Notes: a model not told the origin generated them from the sequence alone. Positions 33,975 to 43,825 are shown, counted from the first letter of the stretch. The stretch: DNA of 64,000 nt from Candidatus Ornithobacterium hominis (GCF_951229915.1 NZ_OX579588.1:434001-498000), one strand, 5' to 3'. A program made the numbers and translations.

Positions 33975-36566
33975 ATGAGTGAAAAAACATCAAAAGCGAC
34001 GCCTTTAATGAAGCAGTACAATGGGATAAAATCTAAATATCCTGATGCTATTTTGTTGTTTAGAGTAGGAGATTTTTATGAAACCTTTGGTGAAGATGCC
34101 ATAAAAACATCAAAAATTTTAGATATTGTCTTGACGAAACGAGCCAATGGTTCCTCTCACACAGAACTTGCTGGCTTCCCATATCATTCGTTAGACAGTT
34201 ACTTGCCAAAATTAGTACGTGCCGGCTATCGTGTTGCCGTGTGTGACCAGCTAGAAGACGCTTCACAAGCAAAAAAAATCGTAAAAAGAGGCGTTACAGA
34301 ACTGGTAACACCTGGTGTGGCACTTAATGACCAAGTGATAGGATCTTCTCGTAATAATTTTTTAATGGCGATTCATGCACAAAAGAATCAATTTGGTGTC
34401 GCTTTATTAGATATTTCTACGGGGGAATTTTTCTTGCAAGAGGGAAATCAAGAGGAAGTTTTAAAATTAATTCAAAATTTTTCTCCAAATGAAATAATCT
34501 ACCAAAAACACCAAAAAATAGACTTTATTCCCCCACACATCAGCCTCTTTGGCTTAGATGATTGGGCCTTTCAATATAGTTTTGGCTATGAAAAATTAAC
34601 ACAACATTTCAAGACTAAATCACTCAAAGGTTTTGGAGTAGAGGATATGAATGAGAGCATTGTAGCTGCTGGGGCTGTTATGGCTTATTTGGATGAGACG
34701 CATCATTTTGAATTGCAGCACATCAATGTATTACAGCGTATTATTAATCAAAAATACGTTTGGTTAGATGCCTTTACCGTACGGAATTTAGAACTATTCA
34801 ATTCACCTCACCCAGATTCTGTTTCTTTGTTGGATGTTCTAAATCATACACTTACGCCCATGGGGTCACGTTTAGTCCGACGTTGGATTGCCTTGCCACT
34901 CAACGACCAGAAAATGATAGAAGCAAGGCTCAACACGGTAGATTATTTATTAGAAAACAGCGATGTAAGCCTAAGTCTGGCGGAATCTTTGAAAAATATT
35001 GCAGATCTAGAAAGATTGTGCTCCAAGATTGCTACGGGGAAAATAACACCGAAACAATTAACGCAGTTAACCGATTCACTATTCGCTGTTCAAGAAATTT
35101 CAGATAACATCCCATCAGATTATTTGCAAAAAAAGAATCTTATCCCGATTAAACCCAATACGCTGTCTCAGCTTCGGGAAGCCTTGGTAGAAAGCTTGTC
35201 TGATGACCCACCTCATTTCATCAACAAAGGAAATGTAATACGAAAAGGCGTTTCACAAGAGCTAGATGAGCTGCGAAAAATTTTGGAAGGCGCAGAAAAT
35301 TTTATGGAAGAAATGCGCTTACGTGAAATAGAAAATACAAGGATTTCAAATTTGAAAATAAACTTTAATAATGTCTATGGATATTATATAGAAGTAAGAA
35401 ATACACATAAAAGTAAAGTGCCCAAAAACTGGATACGAAAGCAAACCTTGGTGAACGCAGAACGCTACATCACTCCAGAATTAAAAGATTATGAAGATAA
35501 AATTTTAGGAGCGGAAGAGAAAATCCTTCAATTAGAAACACAACTTTTTCAGGATTTGATTCAGCAAGTTATGCCTAAAATACCTGAAATTCAGAAAATT
35601 GCAAAAACGGTAGCTGAACTTGATTGCCTGTTGAATTTTGCCAATTTGGCACAGAAAAATCATTACGTTAAACCCAAAATAAGCTCCAATCCTGCACTGC
35701 AAATCATCGATGGGCGCCACCCCGTGATAGAACAACAGCTGCCAACGGAGTCGCCATACATTGCCAACAGTATTTATTTAGACGACAAAGAACAGCAAAT
35801 AGTGATGATTACAGGCCCCAATATGTCGGGTAAAAGTGCCTTACTTCGGCAAACAGCTCTCATAGTACTCATGGCACAGATGGGTTGTTATGTACCTGCT
35901 AAATCTGCAGAAATCAGTTTGGTCGATAAAATCTTCACACGTGTGGGTGCTTCAGACAATATTTCGCAAGGTGAAAGTACCTTTATGGTAGAAATGAATG
36001 AAACAGCACAAATCCTAAATTCTGTTACAGGAAAAAGCTTAATTGTTTTAGACGAAATTGGACGTGGAACAAGCACTTACGATGGGATTTCTATCGCTTG
36101 GGCTATTACAGAGTACTTGCATCAGCATTCGGGAAAACCCAAAACGCTATTTGCAACACATTACCATGAGCTGAATGAAATGGCAAAGAGTTTTGAACGA
36201 ATTAAAAATTATAATGTCAGCATCAAAGAAACCAAAAACAAGATTTTGTTTCTCAGGAAATTACAGCCTGGGGGTAGCGAGCATAGTTTTGGAATTCATG
36301 TGGCAGAAATGGCAGGAATGCCACGCTCAGTGGTGAAGAGAGCAAATGAGATTCTAAAAGTTTTAGAAAATTCGCACGGCGGAGACCAGCTAAACAAAAA
36401 AACGAAAAAATTAACACAGGAGAATATGCAATTGAGTTTTTTTCAGCTGGACGACCCAATTTTAGAAAGCATTAGAGATGAGATACGTGATACCGATATC
36501 GATACACTGACACCCGTGGAAGCTCTAATGAAATTAAATGAAATTAAGAAAAAATTAGGTTTCTGA
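33975..36566 (+). CDS. mutS: DNA mismatch repair protein MutS
   Basis: Recognises mismatches and recruits MutL. 863 residues. The mismatch-binding Phe-x-Glu is in GDFYETFGEDA near the N-terminus. The ATPase has Walker A TGPNMSGKSALLRQTAL, the STFMVEMNE motif, Walker B LIVLDEIGRGTSTYDG and the ATHYHEL switch. The clamp and lever regions are intact, so the gene looks functional; MutS loss would matter for the stability of the (AC)n tracts in this window. The stop is followed by a dispersed palindrome. Confidence 0.97.
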   Translation: MSEKTSKATPLMKQYNGIKSKYPDAILLFRVGDFYETFGEDAIKTSKILDIVLTKRANGSSHTELAGFPYHSLDSYLPKLVRAGYRVAVCDQLEDASQAKKIVKRGVTELVTPGVALNDQVIGSSRNNFLMAIHAQKNQFGVALLDISTGEFFLQEGNQEEVLKLIQNFSPNEIIYQKHQKIDFIPPHISLFGLDDWAFQYSFGYEKLTQHFKTKSLKGFGVEDMNESIVAAGAVMAYLDETHHFELQHINVLQRIINQKYVWLDAFTVRNLELFNSPHPDSVSLLDVLNHTLTPMGSRLVRRWIALPLNDQKMIEARLNTVDYLLENSDVSLSLAESLKNIADLERLCSKIATGKITPKQLTQLTDSLFAVQEISDNIPSDYLQKKNLIPIKPNTLSQLREALVESLSDDPPHFINKGNVIRKGVSQELDELRKILEGAENFMEEMRLREIENTRISNLKINFNNVYGYYIEVRNTHKSKVPKNWIRKQTLVNAERYITPELKDYEDKILGAEEKILQLETQLFQDLIQQVMPKIPEIQKIAKTVAELDCLLNFANLAQKNHYVKPKISSNPALQIIDGRHPVIEQQLPTESPYIANSIYLDDKEQQIVMITGPNMSGKSALLRQTALIVLMAQMGCYVPAKSAEISLVDKIFTRVGASDNISQGESTFMVEMNETAQILNSVTGKSLIVLDEIGRGTSTYDGISIAWAITEYLHQHSGKPKTLFATHYHELNEMAKSFERIKNYNVSIKETKNKILFLRKLQPGGSEHSFGIHVAEMAGMPRSVVKRANEILKVLENSHGGDQLNKKTKKLTQENMQLSFFQLDDPILESIRDEIRDTDIDTLTPVEALMKLNEIKKKLGF

Positions 36567-36598
36567 GAATGAAATCTTGCCCACCTTTTTCATTAAAA

Positions 36599-36617
36599 TT
36601 TTTTAAGCCTTAAAAAA
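36599..36617. repeat. Dispersed 19-bp palindrome between convergent mutS and ABC permease
   Basis: Perfect copy 33 bp after the mutS stop. Confidence 0.75.
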
Positions 36618-36662
36618 AAATAAAAATATGAAATCTAAAAATTGAGGCTAAGTTTATATAAA

Positions 36663-37976
36663 TCAATATCTAAGCCACTTCATCCATTCTTTGAGCGAAG
36701 GTTTTTTGCCATACATTAAAATCCCTACTCGATAAATTTTAGAAGCAAACCAAACCATCGAAATTACAGATAAAATCAGTATTGCAATGGAAACAATTAA
36801 TTGCCAATAGGGTACGCCATAGGTAATTCTAGCCATCATCGTTACTGGCGAAGTGAATGGAATCATCGAAAACCAAAATCCAACAGGGCCATCAGGGTTC
36901 TCAAAAATACTTAATGAACCATAAACACCTAGAAGTAAAGGCATAATGCCTACCCACATAAATTGTTGTGTCTCGCTATCATTTTCTACCGAGGCTCCAA
37001 TTGCTGCAAAAAACGAGCTGTAAAAAATATAACCCAAAAAGAAATAAATAAAAAAGACACTGATAATTAATGGAATATTTAAAGTAAAAATAGACTGAAT
37101 AACGTCATTAACTTGCTCTGGAAAACTTTCTACTTGAGCTGCTGCTGGGTTTATGGCAGAAACCTCTGATATAGATTCGCTCAAAAATAAAGGCAAAATT
37201 GACATCAAAAAGAGAATCAGTGCAATCCAAATAGCAAATTGAGTGATGGCAACCAAGGTTGTGCCTAAGATTTTCCCCATCATCAGATTAAAGGGCTTGA
37301 CTGATGAAATGATGATTTCAACAACACGATTATTTTTTTCTTCTAAAACGCTTCGCATTACTCGGACACCGTACATCATGATAAAAGTAAAAGTGGCATA
37401 CATCAATATTCCAGAGAAAACAGATTTGATGGCTTCTAGCGTTTCATTAGTTTTTTGCGTTTCACCAGAAGCCGTCTGTTGAGTCACGTTCAATTTAACA
37501 TTGACTTTAGCTTTTTCTAGTATTTCCTCAGAAATCCCCTTTTTCTTTAAATTTAGAAACTCCAGTCGTTCGCTAAGTTTACTTTGAATTTTACTGATTT
37601 GAGAAATCCCTAAACTCTTATTCGCAGCAAAATCAATATCTGATTTCAAGTTTTGAAAACTGCTGTCTGTTTTAGGAATATGCAAAATACCTTGTAAAAA
37701 ATCACTAGTCTGTAGCGTGTCCATCATCCCCCGTAAATCCTCTACGGGACGGTACTCATAGCGTTCCTTTTCGGTAGAATGAAACGTCGAGGCAAAATAG
37801 CCACTCTCATCTACCACCGCAATGTTCATCGTTTCTTGATTAGCTTGCCCCAAGAAAACAACGATTGAAACAAAAGCCATCATCAAAAAAGGAACAGCTA
37901 GCGTCATCAAGATAAATGACTTTTTTCTAATTTCATTAAAATACTCCCGTTGAGTAACCAAAAAGATTTGATTCAT
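36663..37976 (-). CDS. ABC-2 type transporter permease (NatB-like)
   Basis: 437 residues. One N-terminal membrane span (SFILMTLAVPFLMMAFVSIVVFL), a large extracytoplasmic domain (about 45-190), then five or six spans from ILMYATFTFIMMYGV to the C-terminus. This is the ABC2_membrane_3/NatB arrangement used for Na+ or drug export. It begins 2 bp after the ATPase stop, so the two form one operon and one transporter. Substrate not determined. Confidence 0.88.
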   Translation of the reverse strand: MNQIFLVTQREYFNEIRKKSFILMTLAVPFLMMAFVSIVVFLGQANQETMNIAVVDESGYFASTFHSTEKERYEYRPVEDLRGMMDTLQTSDFLQGILHIPKTDSSFQNLKSDIDFAANKSLGISQISKIQSKLSERLEFLNLKKKGISEEILEKAKVNVKLNVTQQTASGETQKTNETLEAIKSVFSGILMYATFTFIMMYGVRVMRSVLEEKNNRVVEIIISSVKPFNLMMGKILGTTLVAITQFAIWIALILFLMSILPLFLSESISEVSAINPAAAQVESFPEQVNDVIQSIFTLNIPLIISVFFIYFFLGYIFYSSFFAAIGASVENDSETQQFMWVGIMPLLLGVYGSLSIFENPDGPVGFWFSMIPFTSPVTMMARITYGVPYWQLIVSIAILILSVISMVWFASKIYRVGILMYGKKPSLKEWMKWLRY

Positions 37977-37978
37977 TT

Positions 37979-38902
37979 CTATTGATTTACAGCGGTTAAA
38001 AATACTTGATTCATAGACGGGATTTCTTCTCTAAATGTAATGATTTCGCCCAAATCATTCAGTTCGGTAATTAATTCTCTAGATGTAAGGTTTTCTTGGA
38101 ATATTTTAAACTTTTTTAAGTCATTCCGTTCATCAATATTTTCTAAATGATGAGAATTTTTAAAGGCTTCAAAAAAATCAGATTTTACATTTTTTAATTC
38201 CACCCAATAAGCCTCTTGTTTAAATTTTTCTTTGATAGAGTGAATTGGTCCGTCCAAAATTTTCTCTGAACGATGAATCAATGCGACATGGTCGCACAAA
38301 TCTTCTACAGATTCCATGCGATGTGTAGAGAAAATAATCGTAGCACCTTTCTTTTGAAGTTCTAGAATTTCATCGCGAATGATGTTGGCATTCACTGGGT
38401 CAAAACCGCTAAATGGCTCATCAAAAATCAATAATTTAGGCTCGTGTAATACCGTCACGATAAATTGAATTTTTTGGCTCATTCCTTTTGAAAGCTCTCT
38501 TAATTTCCTGCCCCACCAATCAGAAATATTCAATTTCTCAAACCAAAAATTTAATCTTTTTTTAGCTTCTTTTTTACTCAAGCCTTTCAGTTGAGCCAAA
38601 TAAATGCATTGGTCTCCAACTTTCATATTTTTATAGAGACCTCTCTCTTCAGGCATATAGCCGATTTGTGAAATATGTTTGGCAGAAAGTCTTTCCCCGT
38701 CTAAAATCATTTCACCAAAGTCGGGCACCGAGATCTGGTTAATAATCCTTATAAACGTGGTTTTCCCAGCTCCATTGGGGCCCAGCAGACCATAGATAGA
38801 AGCCTTTGGAATTTGTATGCTAAAATCTTTTAACGCAACTTTATTACCATAAGCTTTGGTCACATTTTTTGCAACGAGCAAGTTATTTCCCATCGAGTTC
38901 AA
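37979..38902 (-). CDS. ABC transporter ATP-binding protein (NatA-like)
   Basis: 307 residues. Walker A GPNGAGKTTFIRIINQ, signature LSKGMSQKIQFIVTVLHEPKL, Walker B LLIFDEPFSGFDPVN and the H-loop TIIFSTHRMES are all intact. The C-terminal 80 residues form the regulatory extension seen in NatA/CcmA-type exporters. It pairs with the permease that follows it on the minus strand. Confidence 0.92.
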   Translation of the reverse strand: MNSMGNNLLVAKNVTKAYGNKVALKDFSIQIPKASIYGLLGPNGAGKTTFIRIINQISVPDFGEMILDGERLSAKHISQIGYMPEERGLYKNMKVGDQCIYLAQLKGLSKKEAKKRLNFWFEKLNISDWWGRKLRELSKGMSQKIQFIVTVLHEPKLLIFDEPFSGFDPVNANIIRDEILELQKKGATIIFSTHRMESVEDLCDHVALIHRSEKILDGPIHSIKEKFKQEAYWVELKNVKSDFFEAFKNSHHLENIDERNDLKKFKIFQENLTSRELITELNDLGEIITFREEIPSMNQVFLTAVNQ

Positions 38903-38913
38903 GTTATTGAAAA

Positions 38914-38932
38914 TTTTTTAAGCCTTAAAAAA
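38914..38932. repeat. Dispersed 19-bp palindrome between the deacetylase paralogue and the ATPase
   Basis: Perfect copy in the 32-bp gap between two minus-strand genes. Confidence 0.75.
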
Positions 38933-38934
38933 AA

Positions 38935-40410
38935 TTATTTTTTCTCGCCCGAAAAATATAGTTGATTTTTCCTTAGTTTTTGATGAGCCAAAAGCTTTTT
39001 TAAACTAACGACACGAGTGCCGTTCTCCCTATAATTCTGCAGAGTCTTCGCTAGAGCTTTCACCGTAGTAGCATTGATGTCATGAGCCAAGATAATTCCA
39101 TTTCTTGGCGGATGAGAGAGCGTATTTACCAAGCTATCTACATTTTTATTCTTCCAATCTTTAGAATCTAAAGTATAAGAAATAACGGGTTTCTCAATTA
39201 TCTTTAAAATCTCAGGCGTATAAGCATCATAGGGAAACCTGAAAAATTCGGGGCGGTAACCAGTAATTTCCTCTATAAGATCATCAGAAGCATCCAGTTC
39301 TGATTTTATTTCTTTGGCTGAAATGCGTGTGAAATCTTTATGGTTAAATGATTGATTCCCAATCAAATGACCTTCATTAATAATACGGCGAAGCAAATCT
39401 GGCTGATGTTCAGCATTTTGACCGATGACAAAGAATGTCGCCTGCGCATTGTAACTTTTGAGCGTATCGAGTAATTGCTCGGTAAATTGAGAAGGGCCAT
39501 TATCAAAAGTCAAAGCAACACAATTCTCTTTAGAGCAATCAATAGAATCGTTGGCTTTCGGCGCTTCAAATTTCAAACTTTTTAAGCGAATGGGTAGCGG
39601 CGTTTGTGTGATTTTCTCTACCAATGAGGGTTTTAAATACGCTTGAATTTCTTCTTTTTTAAATTGAAGTTCTAAACGCCCTAAAAGTCTAGGAGCAATT
39701 TGGTTTGGGTTAAAAATAATATGCCATTGATTGTCTGGTGTAAAGTAGAAAGAGTTATAATTTTTCTCAAGAGCTTTTGTGCCTTCAGTAACTTGAGATT
39801 CGATGTCCTTCTGCAGTTGATTTTTCTCTTCGGGGTGTAGATTTTTTTGATTTTCCAGCCGCTGAGTCAAAGAATCTTTTGCAATTTGCTGAACTTTGAT
39901 GGCAAAATTTTTAAAGCTTTCAAAATCTTTAAAGATATTTTCTATTGTTAATTTTTTCTTCTCATTCAAATCATAAATTGCTGTGCTCTGCACGGTATTG
40001 TAGTCACTACCAGTAGAAGCGAAACGCGTGTACAGGAAGGTGATGAAATTCTCACTCTGAAAAGGAATTTTAAAATTTTGGATAAAGTCTATTCCAGTGA
40101 TGAATTCTGGATTTTTATTTGACGCCGTTCCAAATTCTGACTTAAATTGATTCATGAAATCCAAGGCGAATCTCTCCTCATTAGCATTAATGAAATTATA
40201 CGCTGTGATGGGATAAGAAGCGAGCAAGCGATTTTCTTCCTTATGATTTCCAATTTTTAAAGTTCCCACACGCAAGTTTTCCTTTGCTGCGACTTTTTCA
40301 GCAATATTTTCTATTTTTTCTGGTTTTACCGAGATGTCATTTTTTTCTTTGAGCTTGCATTGTGTTAAAAAAATAAAAATAAAAAAAACAATAAGAAATC
40401 GCCAATTCAT
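38935..40410 (-). CDS. Degenerate polysaccharide deacetylase lipoprotein
   Basis: 491 residues, same layout as the protein at 24599: lipoprotein signal (MNWRFLIVFFIFIFLTQC), RsiV/PdaC-like domain, then a NodB domain. Two metal-site positions are altered: TFDNGPS has Asn304 in place of the second catalytic Asp, and the His-box reads QSFNH with Gln353 in place of the first His. Motif 3 is RFPYDAY rather than RPPYG. LDSKDW and LAHD remain. The frame is fully intact over 491 codons, so selection seems to keep a non-catalytic or altered protein, perhaps a glycan-binding one. Confidence 0.87.
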   Translation of the reverse strand: MNWRFLIVFFIFIFLTQCKLKEKNDISVKPEKIENIAEKVAAKENLRVGTLKIGNHKEENRLLASYPITAYNFINANEERFALDFMNQFKSEFGTASNKNPEFITGIDFIQNFKIPFQSENFITFLYTRFASTGSDYNTVQSTAIYDLNEKKKLTIENIFKDFESFKNFAIKVQQIAKDSLTQRLENQKNLHPEEKNQLQKDIESQVTEGTKALEKNYNSFYFTPDNQWHIIFNPNQIAPRLLGRLELQFKKEEIQAYLKPSLVEKITQTPLPIRLKSLKFEAPKANDSIDCSKENCVALTFDNGPSQFTEQLLDTLKSYNAQATFFVIGQNAEHQPDLLRRIINEGHLIGNQSFNHKDFTRISAKEIKSELDASDDLIEEITGYRPEFFRFPYDAYTPEILKIIEKPVISYTLDSKDWKNKNVDSLVNTLSHPPRNGIILAHDINATTVKALAKTLQNYRENGTRVVSLKKLLAHQKLRKNQLYFSGEKK

Positions 40411-40541
40411 AAAAGCATATTTTATAGTAAAAATCTTTCAAACCTAATGCCAAGTAAAGCTTTTTGAGCGGTATTTCCAAATTTTTTTCAAAATCCAAAC
40501 ATATTTTAGATTTAATTGGATTTAAACAGATGCTAAAAGTT

Positions 40542-41249
40542 TTAGAAATTTTGTTTTACGGTATATTTGTCATAGAAAGCCTTGATGTGCCCCACAGCCT
40601 CTTCACTCGTATCAACTACACGAAACAACTTTAAATCTTTTTCGCTAATTTTTCTTTCTTGTAGTAAAGTGTCTTTAAACCAGTCAATTAACCCTCCCCA
40701 ATATTTTTTACCAACGAGTACAATGGGGAATCGCCCAATTTTATCAGTCTGAATCAACGTTATGGCTTCAAAAAGCTCATCCAGAGTTCCGAATCCGCCA
40801 GGTAAAACGACAAAACCTTGTGCATACTTGACTAGTAAAACTTTACGTACAAAGAAATAATCAAACGAATGACTTAAATCTTTGTCAATGAATTCATTAT
40901 TGCCACTCTCGAAGGGCAATTCAATCCCGAGCCCGATAGATTGCCCACCGCCACGGCGAGCTCCTTTGTTAGCAGCTTCCATGATGCCGGGCCCGCCACC
41001 GGTGATGATGCCAAAGCCAATCTGAGTAATGCCGTAGGCAATTTCCTCTGCCAAAGCGTAGTAGCGGTGATCTACCTGCGTACGCGCAGAGCCAAACATA
41101 CTCACACACGGCCCGAGGCGAGACATTCCTTCAAACCCCCGCACAAATTCTCCCATGATTTTGAAAATCATCCAAGAGTCATTGATTTTAATTTCGTTCC
41201 AATTTTTTTGTCTGAATTTATCTGAAATTCTTTGATCTTTTTCTGTCAT
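40542..41249 (-). CDS. LOG family protein (cytokinin riboside monophosphate phosphoribohydrolase-like)
   Basis: 235 residues. GGGPGIMEAANKGARRGGGQSIG and the PGGxGTxxE motif in VLPGGFGTLDELFEAIT are the LOG/TIGR00730 signatures; the family splits nucleoside 5'-monophosphates to base and ribose-5-phosphate. An N-terminal extension of about 45 residues precedes the Rossmann core. Its ATG lies 32 bp inside the end of the upstream exonuclease gene, so an internal start is possible but no better one is seen. True substrate unknown. Confidence 0.86.
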   Translation of the reverse strand: MTEKDQRISDKFRQKNWNEIKINDSWMIFKIMGEFVRGFEGMSRLGPCVSMFGSARTQVDHRYYALAEEIAYGITQIGFGIITGGGPGIMEAANKGARRGGGQSIGLGIELPFESGNNEFIDKDLSHSFDYFFVRKVLLVKYAQGFVVLPGGFGTLDELFEAITLIQTDKIGRFPIVLVGKKYWGGLIDWFKDTLLQERKISEKDLKLFRVVDTSEEAVGHIKAFYDKYTVKQNF

Positions 41250-42528
41250 TTTCTTTTGGTAATTTAATGTTTTCGCCTGGTTTGAAACTTATTTTTTGTT
41301 TGAAATGATGAAAATTTAGCCAACTGCGTACCAATGCTGGCGTTATTTCTTGTGATGTCACAGGGACTAAGATAGCATGCCGAACGGAGGTCTCCTCCAA
41401 TTGGTTGTAAAATTTAAAAAATCCGAAACCTAGAATTTCATTTTTTTCAATCTCGATGAAGGATTTCTCTTCCGCAGTTCGGCCTTTGTCGATGAGGATA
41501 AAATGATTTTCATTAGAAGTGATATTTTTTAAGCCTTGAGAAATTTCTTCATTATTTCCCAAATTTTCTTCCGTCGTCTCGCATGAGTCTAAAGCTTTAT
41601 AAGCCTTGTTTTTTGTTGGGAAAATCAGAAAAGGGATACCCTCGGTGGTATTTAATTTTTCTATTCTTGTTGGGTTTAAAAATAATCCAAATTTAAAATA
41701 ATTTTGCTTGTTTTTGATTAAATTTTGATGATTGATTTCTTCTTCCATTTGCATAAGAAGGGCGATAAAAAAACTTCCAGTAATTTCAAAATGAACCTCC
41801 TTCACGCGTGTTTGGATGTGTAAGCTCTTTTTGCTTGTGTTTGTAAAATCTTGGTTTACAGACCTTTGAATATTTCTTGCAGCTTGCAGGTAAAAAATTT
41901 TGCCATCGGCATCTAGGTAATAGTAGATGCCACTCTGCGTTGGCAGGTTTCTCTGTAATTGGAGCAATTTAGAAATCTGCTGTTTGCTCTTCGGGTCATT
42001 TTGCCCAAAGGCTTTGATGATATTTTTGGTTTTATCTTTTTTGAGTAAAATTTTAAATAATTCTAGAGTTGCTCGCGTATCCCCAGCGGCACGATGCCTA
42101 TCCGCCAAGGGGATGCCCAGGTTTTTGCATAGTTTACCCAAAGAATAAGTTTCGAGATTGGGCAAAAATTGATGACTGAGTGTTAGCGTATCTAAAGTTT
42201 TATGCTCAAAATTATAACCCAAAGATTGAAATTCTTGCCGCAGCATTCGGTAGTCGAAATCTACGCCGTGGCCTACAATCACACAATCTTTTGTGATTTC
42301 CACAATTCTTTTGGCAAGTTCATGAAATTTGGGAGCTCGGCGTACCATTTTTTGCGTAATACCCGTCAAGTTCTGAACAAATTTATCAATCTCACGCTCG
42401 GGATTTACCATACTGGCAAACTGGTCGGTAACCTTTTCACCATCAAATTGGTAGATGGCAATATCAATGATTTTTTCAGTCCCCTTTTTCCCGCCAGTGG
42501 CTTCGATGTCTAGAATGGCAAAATTCAT
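41218..42528 (-). CDS. DEDDh exonuclease with degenerate GIY-YIG domain
   Basis: 436 residues. The N-terminal 3'-5' exonuclease (DNA polymerase III epsilon-like) has all motifs: ILDIEATGG, GHGVDFDYRML and HRAAGDTRAT. A UvrC/Cho-like GIY-YIG region begins near residue 190, where GIYYYLDADGKIFYLQAARN keeps the first tyrosines, but the canonical YVGK part reads YLQA. The second domain is therefore probably inactive as a nuclease. It may act in repair or RNA/DNA trimming. It lies next to a HerA-like remnant and overlaps the LOG gene. Confidence 0.85.
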   Translation of the reverse strand: MNFAILDIEATGGKKGTEKIIDIAIYQFDGEKVTDQFASMVNPEREIDKFVQNLTGITQKMVRRAPKFHELAKRIVEITKDCVIVGHGVDFDYRMLRQEFQSLGYNFEHKTLDTLTLSHQFLPNLETYSLGKLCKNLGIPLADRHRAAGDTRATLELFKILLKKDKTKNIIKAFGQNDPKSKQQISKLLQLQRNLPTQSGIYYYLDADGKIFYLQAARNIQRSVNQDFTNTSKKSLHIQTRVKEVHFEITGSFFIALLMQMEEEINHQNLIKNKQNYFKFGLFLNPTRIEKLNTTEGIPFLIFPTKNKAYKALDSCETTEENLGNNEEISQGLKNITSNENHFILIDKGRTAEEKSFIEIEKNEILGFGFFKFYNQLEETSVRHAILVPVTSQEITPALVRSWLNFHHFKQKISFKPGENIKLPKENDRKRSKNFR

Positions 42529-42546
42529 CTTTTTCTGTAAATTTTT

Positions 42547-42774
42547 TCAATTCCCACTTAGGATTTTTTTTTCAAAGATAATTTGTAGTGTTTTAGTCCT
42601 TCCCGTTCCAGTAGCACCAGCAATTAAGCCATGGCGATTTAGGGTTTTGAGTGGAATGTTAACGCTAGCTTTTGGTTCGATTTCATTTTGAAATTCCCCT
42701 TTGCTCAGCGTGAAAAATTTCCCCTTGAGCGTATAGCCTTTTGAGATTTCTTGAATAAAATCTTGAGAATTCAT
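42547..42774 (-). pseudogene. N-terminal remnant of a HerA-like/DUF853 ATPase
   Basis: 75 residues that match only the opening of DUF853 HerA-like ATPases (normally about 500 residues): VNIPLKTLNRHGLIAGATGT followed by GRTKTLQIIFEKKI, then a stop. The Walker A lysine is Arg (GTGRT instead of GTGKT). The rest of the gene is absent and the exonuclease start lies 18 bp beyond, so a large deletion is inferred. A product, if made, could not hydrolyse ATP. Confidence 0.7.
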
Positions 42775-42832
42775 AGACTTAAAAGTATTAATTCCTCAAA
42801 GATAAAAATATGTTGCAATTGTAAGCTTTTAT

Positions 42833-43810
42833 TTAGAGTTTGATTTCTGCAAGAATTGGGAAATGGTCGGAATAATCTACCCTTTTGACTTCAAATGATG
42901 CCGTCTGAAAGCGTGGGTCGAGAAAGATGTAATCTATTTTGATAGGAAACTTATAATTATGAAAAGTCGTTCCTAGCCCTGAACCTCCTGCTACAAAAGT
43001 ATCTTTTAAGCCTTTTTTTATTTTGAAATATTCATAAGAATTCGGTACAGCATTGAAGTCTCCACCTACAATCACTGGGTGTGGGCTTTGCTCAATAAAC
43101 TTCTGAATTAAATTGATTTCCCGTTGGTGAATTTTAAAAGCCTTGTTTAAATTTTGATAAATTCTAACAGCATTGGGTTTAAAGCTTTTCTTTTCCATCA
43201 AGCCTTTCACCAATTTTTTTTCGATATGGAAAGATTCTAAATAAACATTAATGGCTCTGATGGTATCTCCATGCACTTTTATATCAGCATAAAAACATTC
43301 GATTTTCTCTTTTTTATCAAAAGCACGATTGATTTCAATGATTGGGTATTTGCTGGCGATGCCCCACCAAGTGAAATTGCTGGTGTAATATTTTTCGTCT
43401 TGAGGTAAAACGGACTCGGCATTTGCACCGATTTCTTGAAGGAAAATTAAATCAGGACTTTCTTCTTTTAACATTTCTTTGATTCCCGCATGGTTATCAT
43501 AAAAATAATGAACGTTGTAGCTTAAAACTTTAAAGTTAGGCTTTTCTACCTTTTCTTTACCGTAAAAATGATAAATTCGATTCAATGGAATGACTAATAG
43601 CGATGATGCGACTAAAAAAAATAAGGCGTATTTAGCTTTGATGAAAATCCAAAGAAAAATCAGTAAGGTATTGATGAAAATGAGAATCGGAAATCCTAAT
43701 GCTAAAAACTGAAATAAAGTCGTAGCATTAGGCCCCACAAACTGATTGAGTAGGCAAGCATAGCAAAGCGCTAAGAGAAATAGGTGTATCGGTAGCAGTA
43801 GCTGGCGCAT
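42833..43810 (-). CDS. Membrane-anchored endonuclease/exonuclease/phosphatase family protein
   Basis: 325 residues. Three hydrophobic segments cover residues 1-80, followed by an EEP domain with the family motifs VLSYNVHYFY, IFLQEIG, VIVGGDFNAVP, KIDYIFLD and YSDHFPILAEI. The active-site Asn, Glu, Asp and His are all present. Members hydrolyse phosphodiesters in DNA or phospholipids; the membrane anchor points to a periplasmic or surface-side role. Very common in Bacteroidetes with unknown substrate. Confidence 0.88.
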   Translation of the reverse strand: MRQLLLPIHLFLLALCYACLLNQFVGPNATTLFQFLALGFPILIFINTLLIFLWIFIKAKYALFFLVASSLLVIPLNRIYHFYGKEKVEKPNFKVLSYNVHYFYDNHAGIKEMLKEESPDLIFLQEIGANAESVLPQDEKYYTSNFTWWGIASKYPIIEINRAFDKKEKIECFYADIKVHGDTIRAINVYLESFHIEKKLVKGLMEKKSFKPNAVRIYQNLNKAFKIHQREINLIQKFIEQSPHPVIVGGDFNAVPNSYEYFKIKKGLKDTFVAGGSGLGTTFHNYKFPIKIDYIFLDPRFQTASFEVKRVDYSDHFPILAEIKL

Positions 43811-43825
43811 TATTCTTCAAACAGC

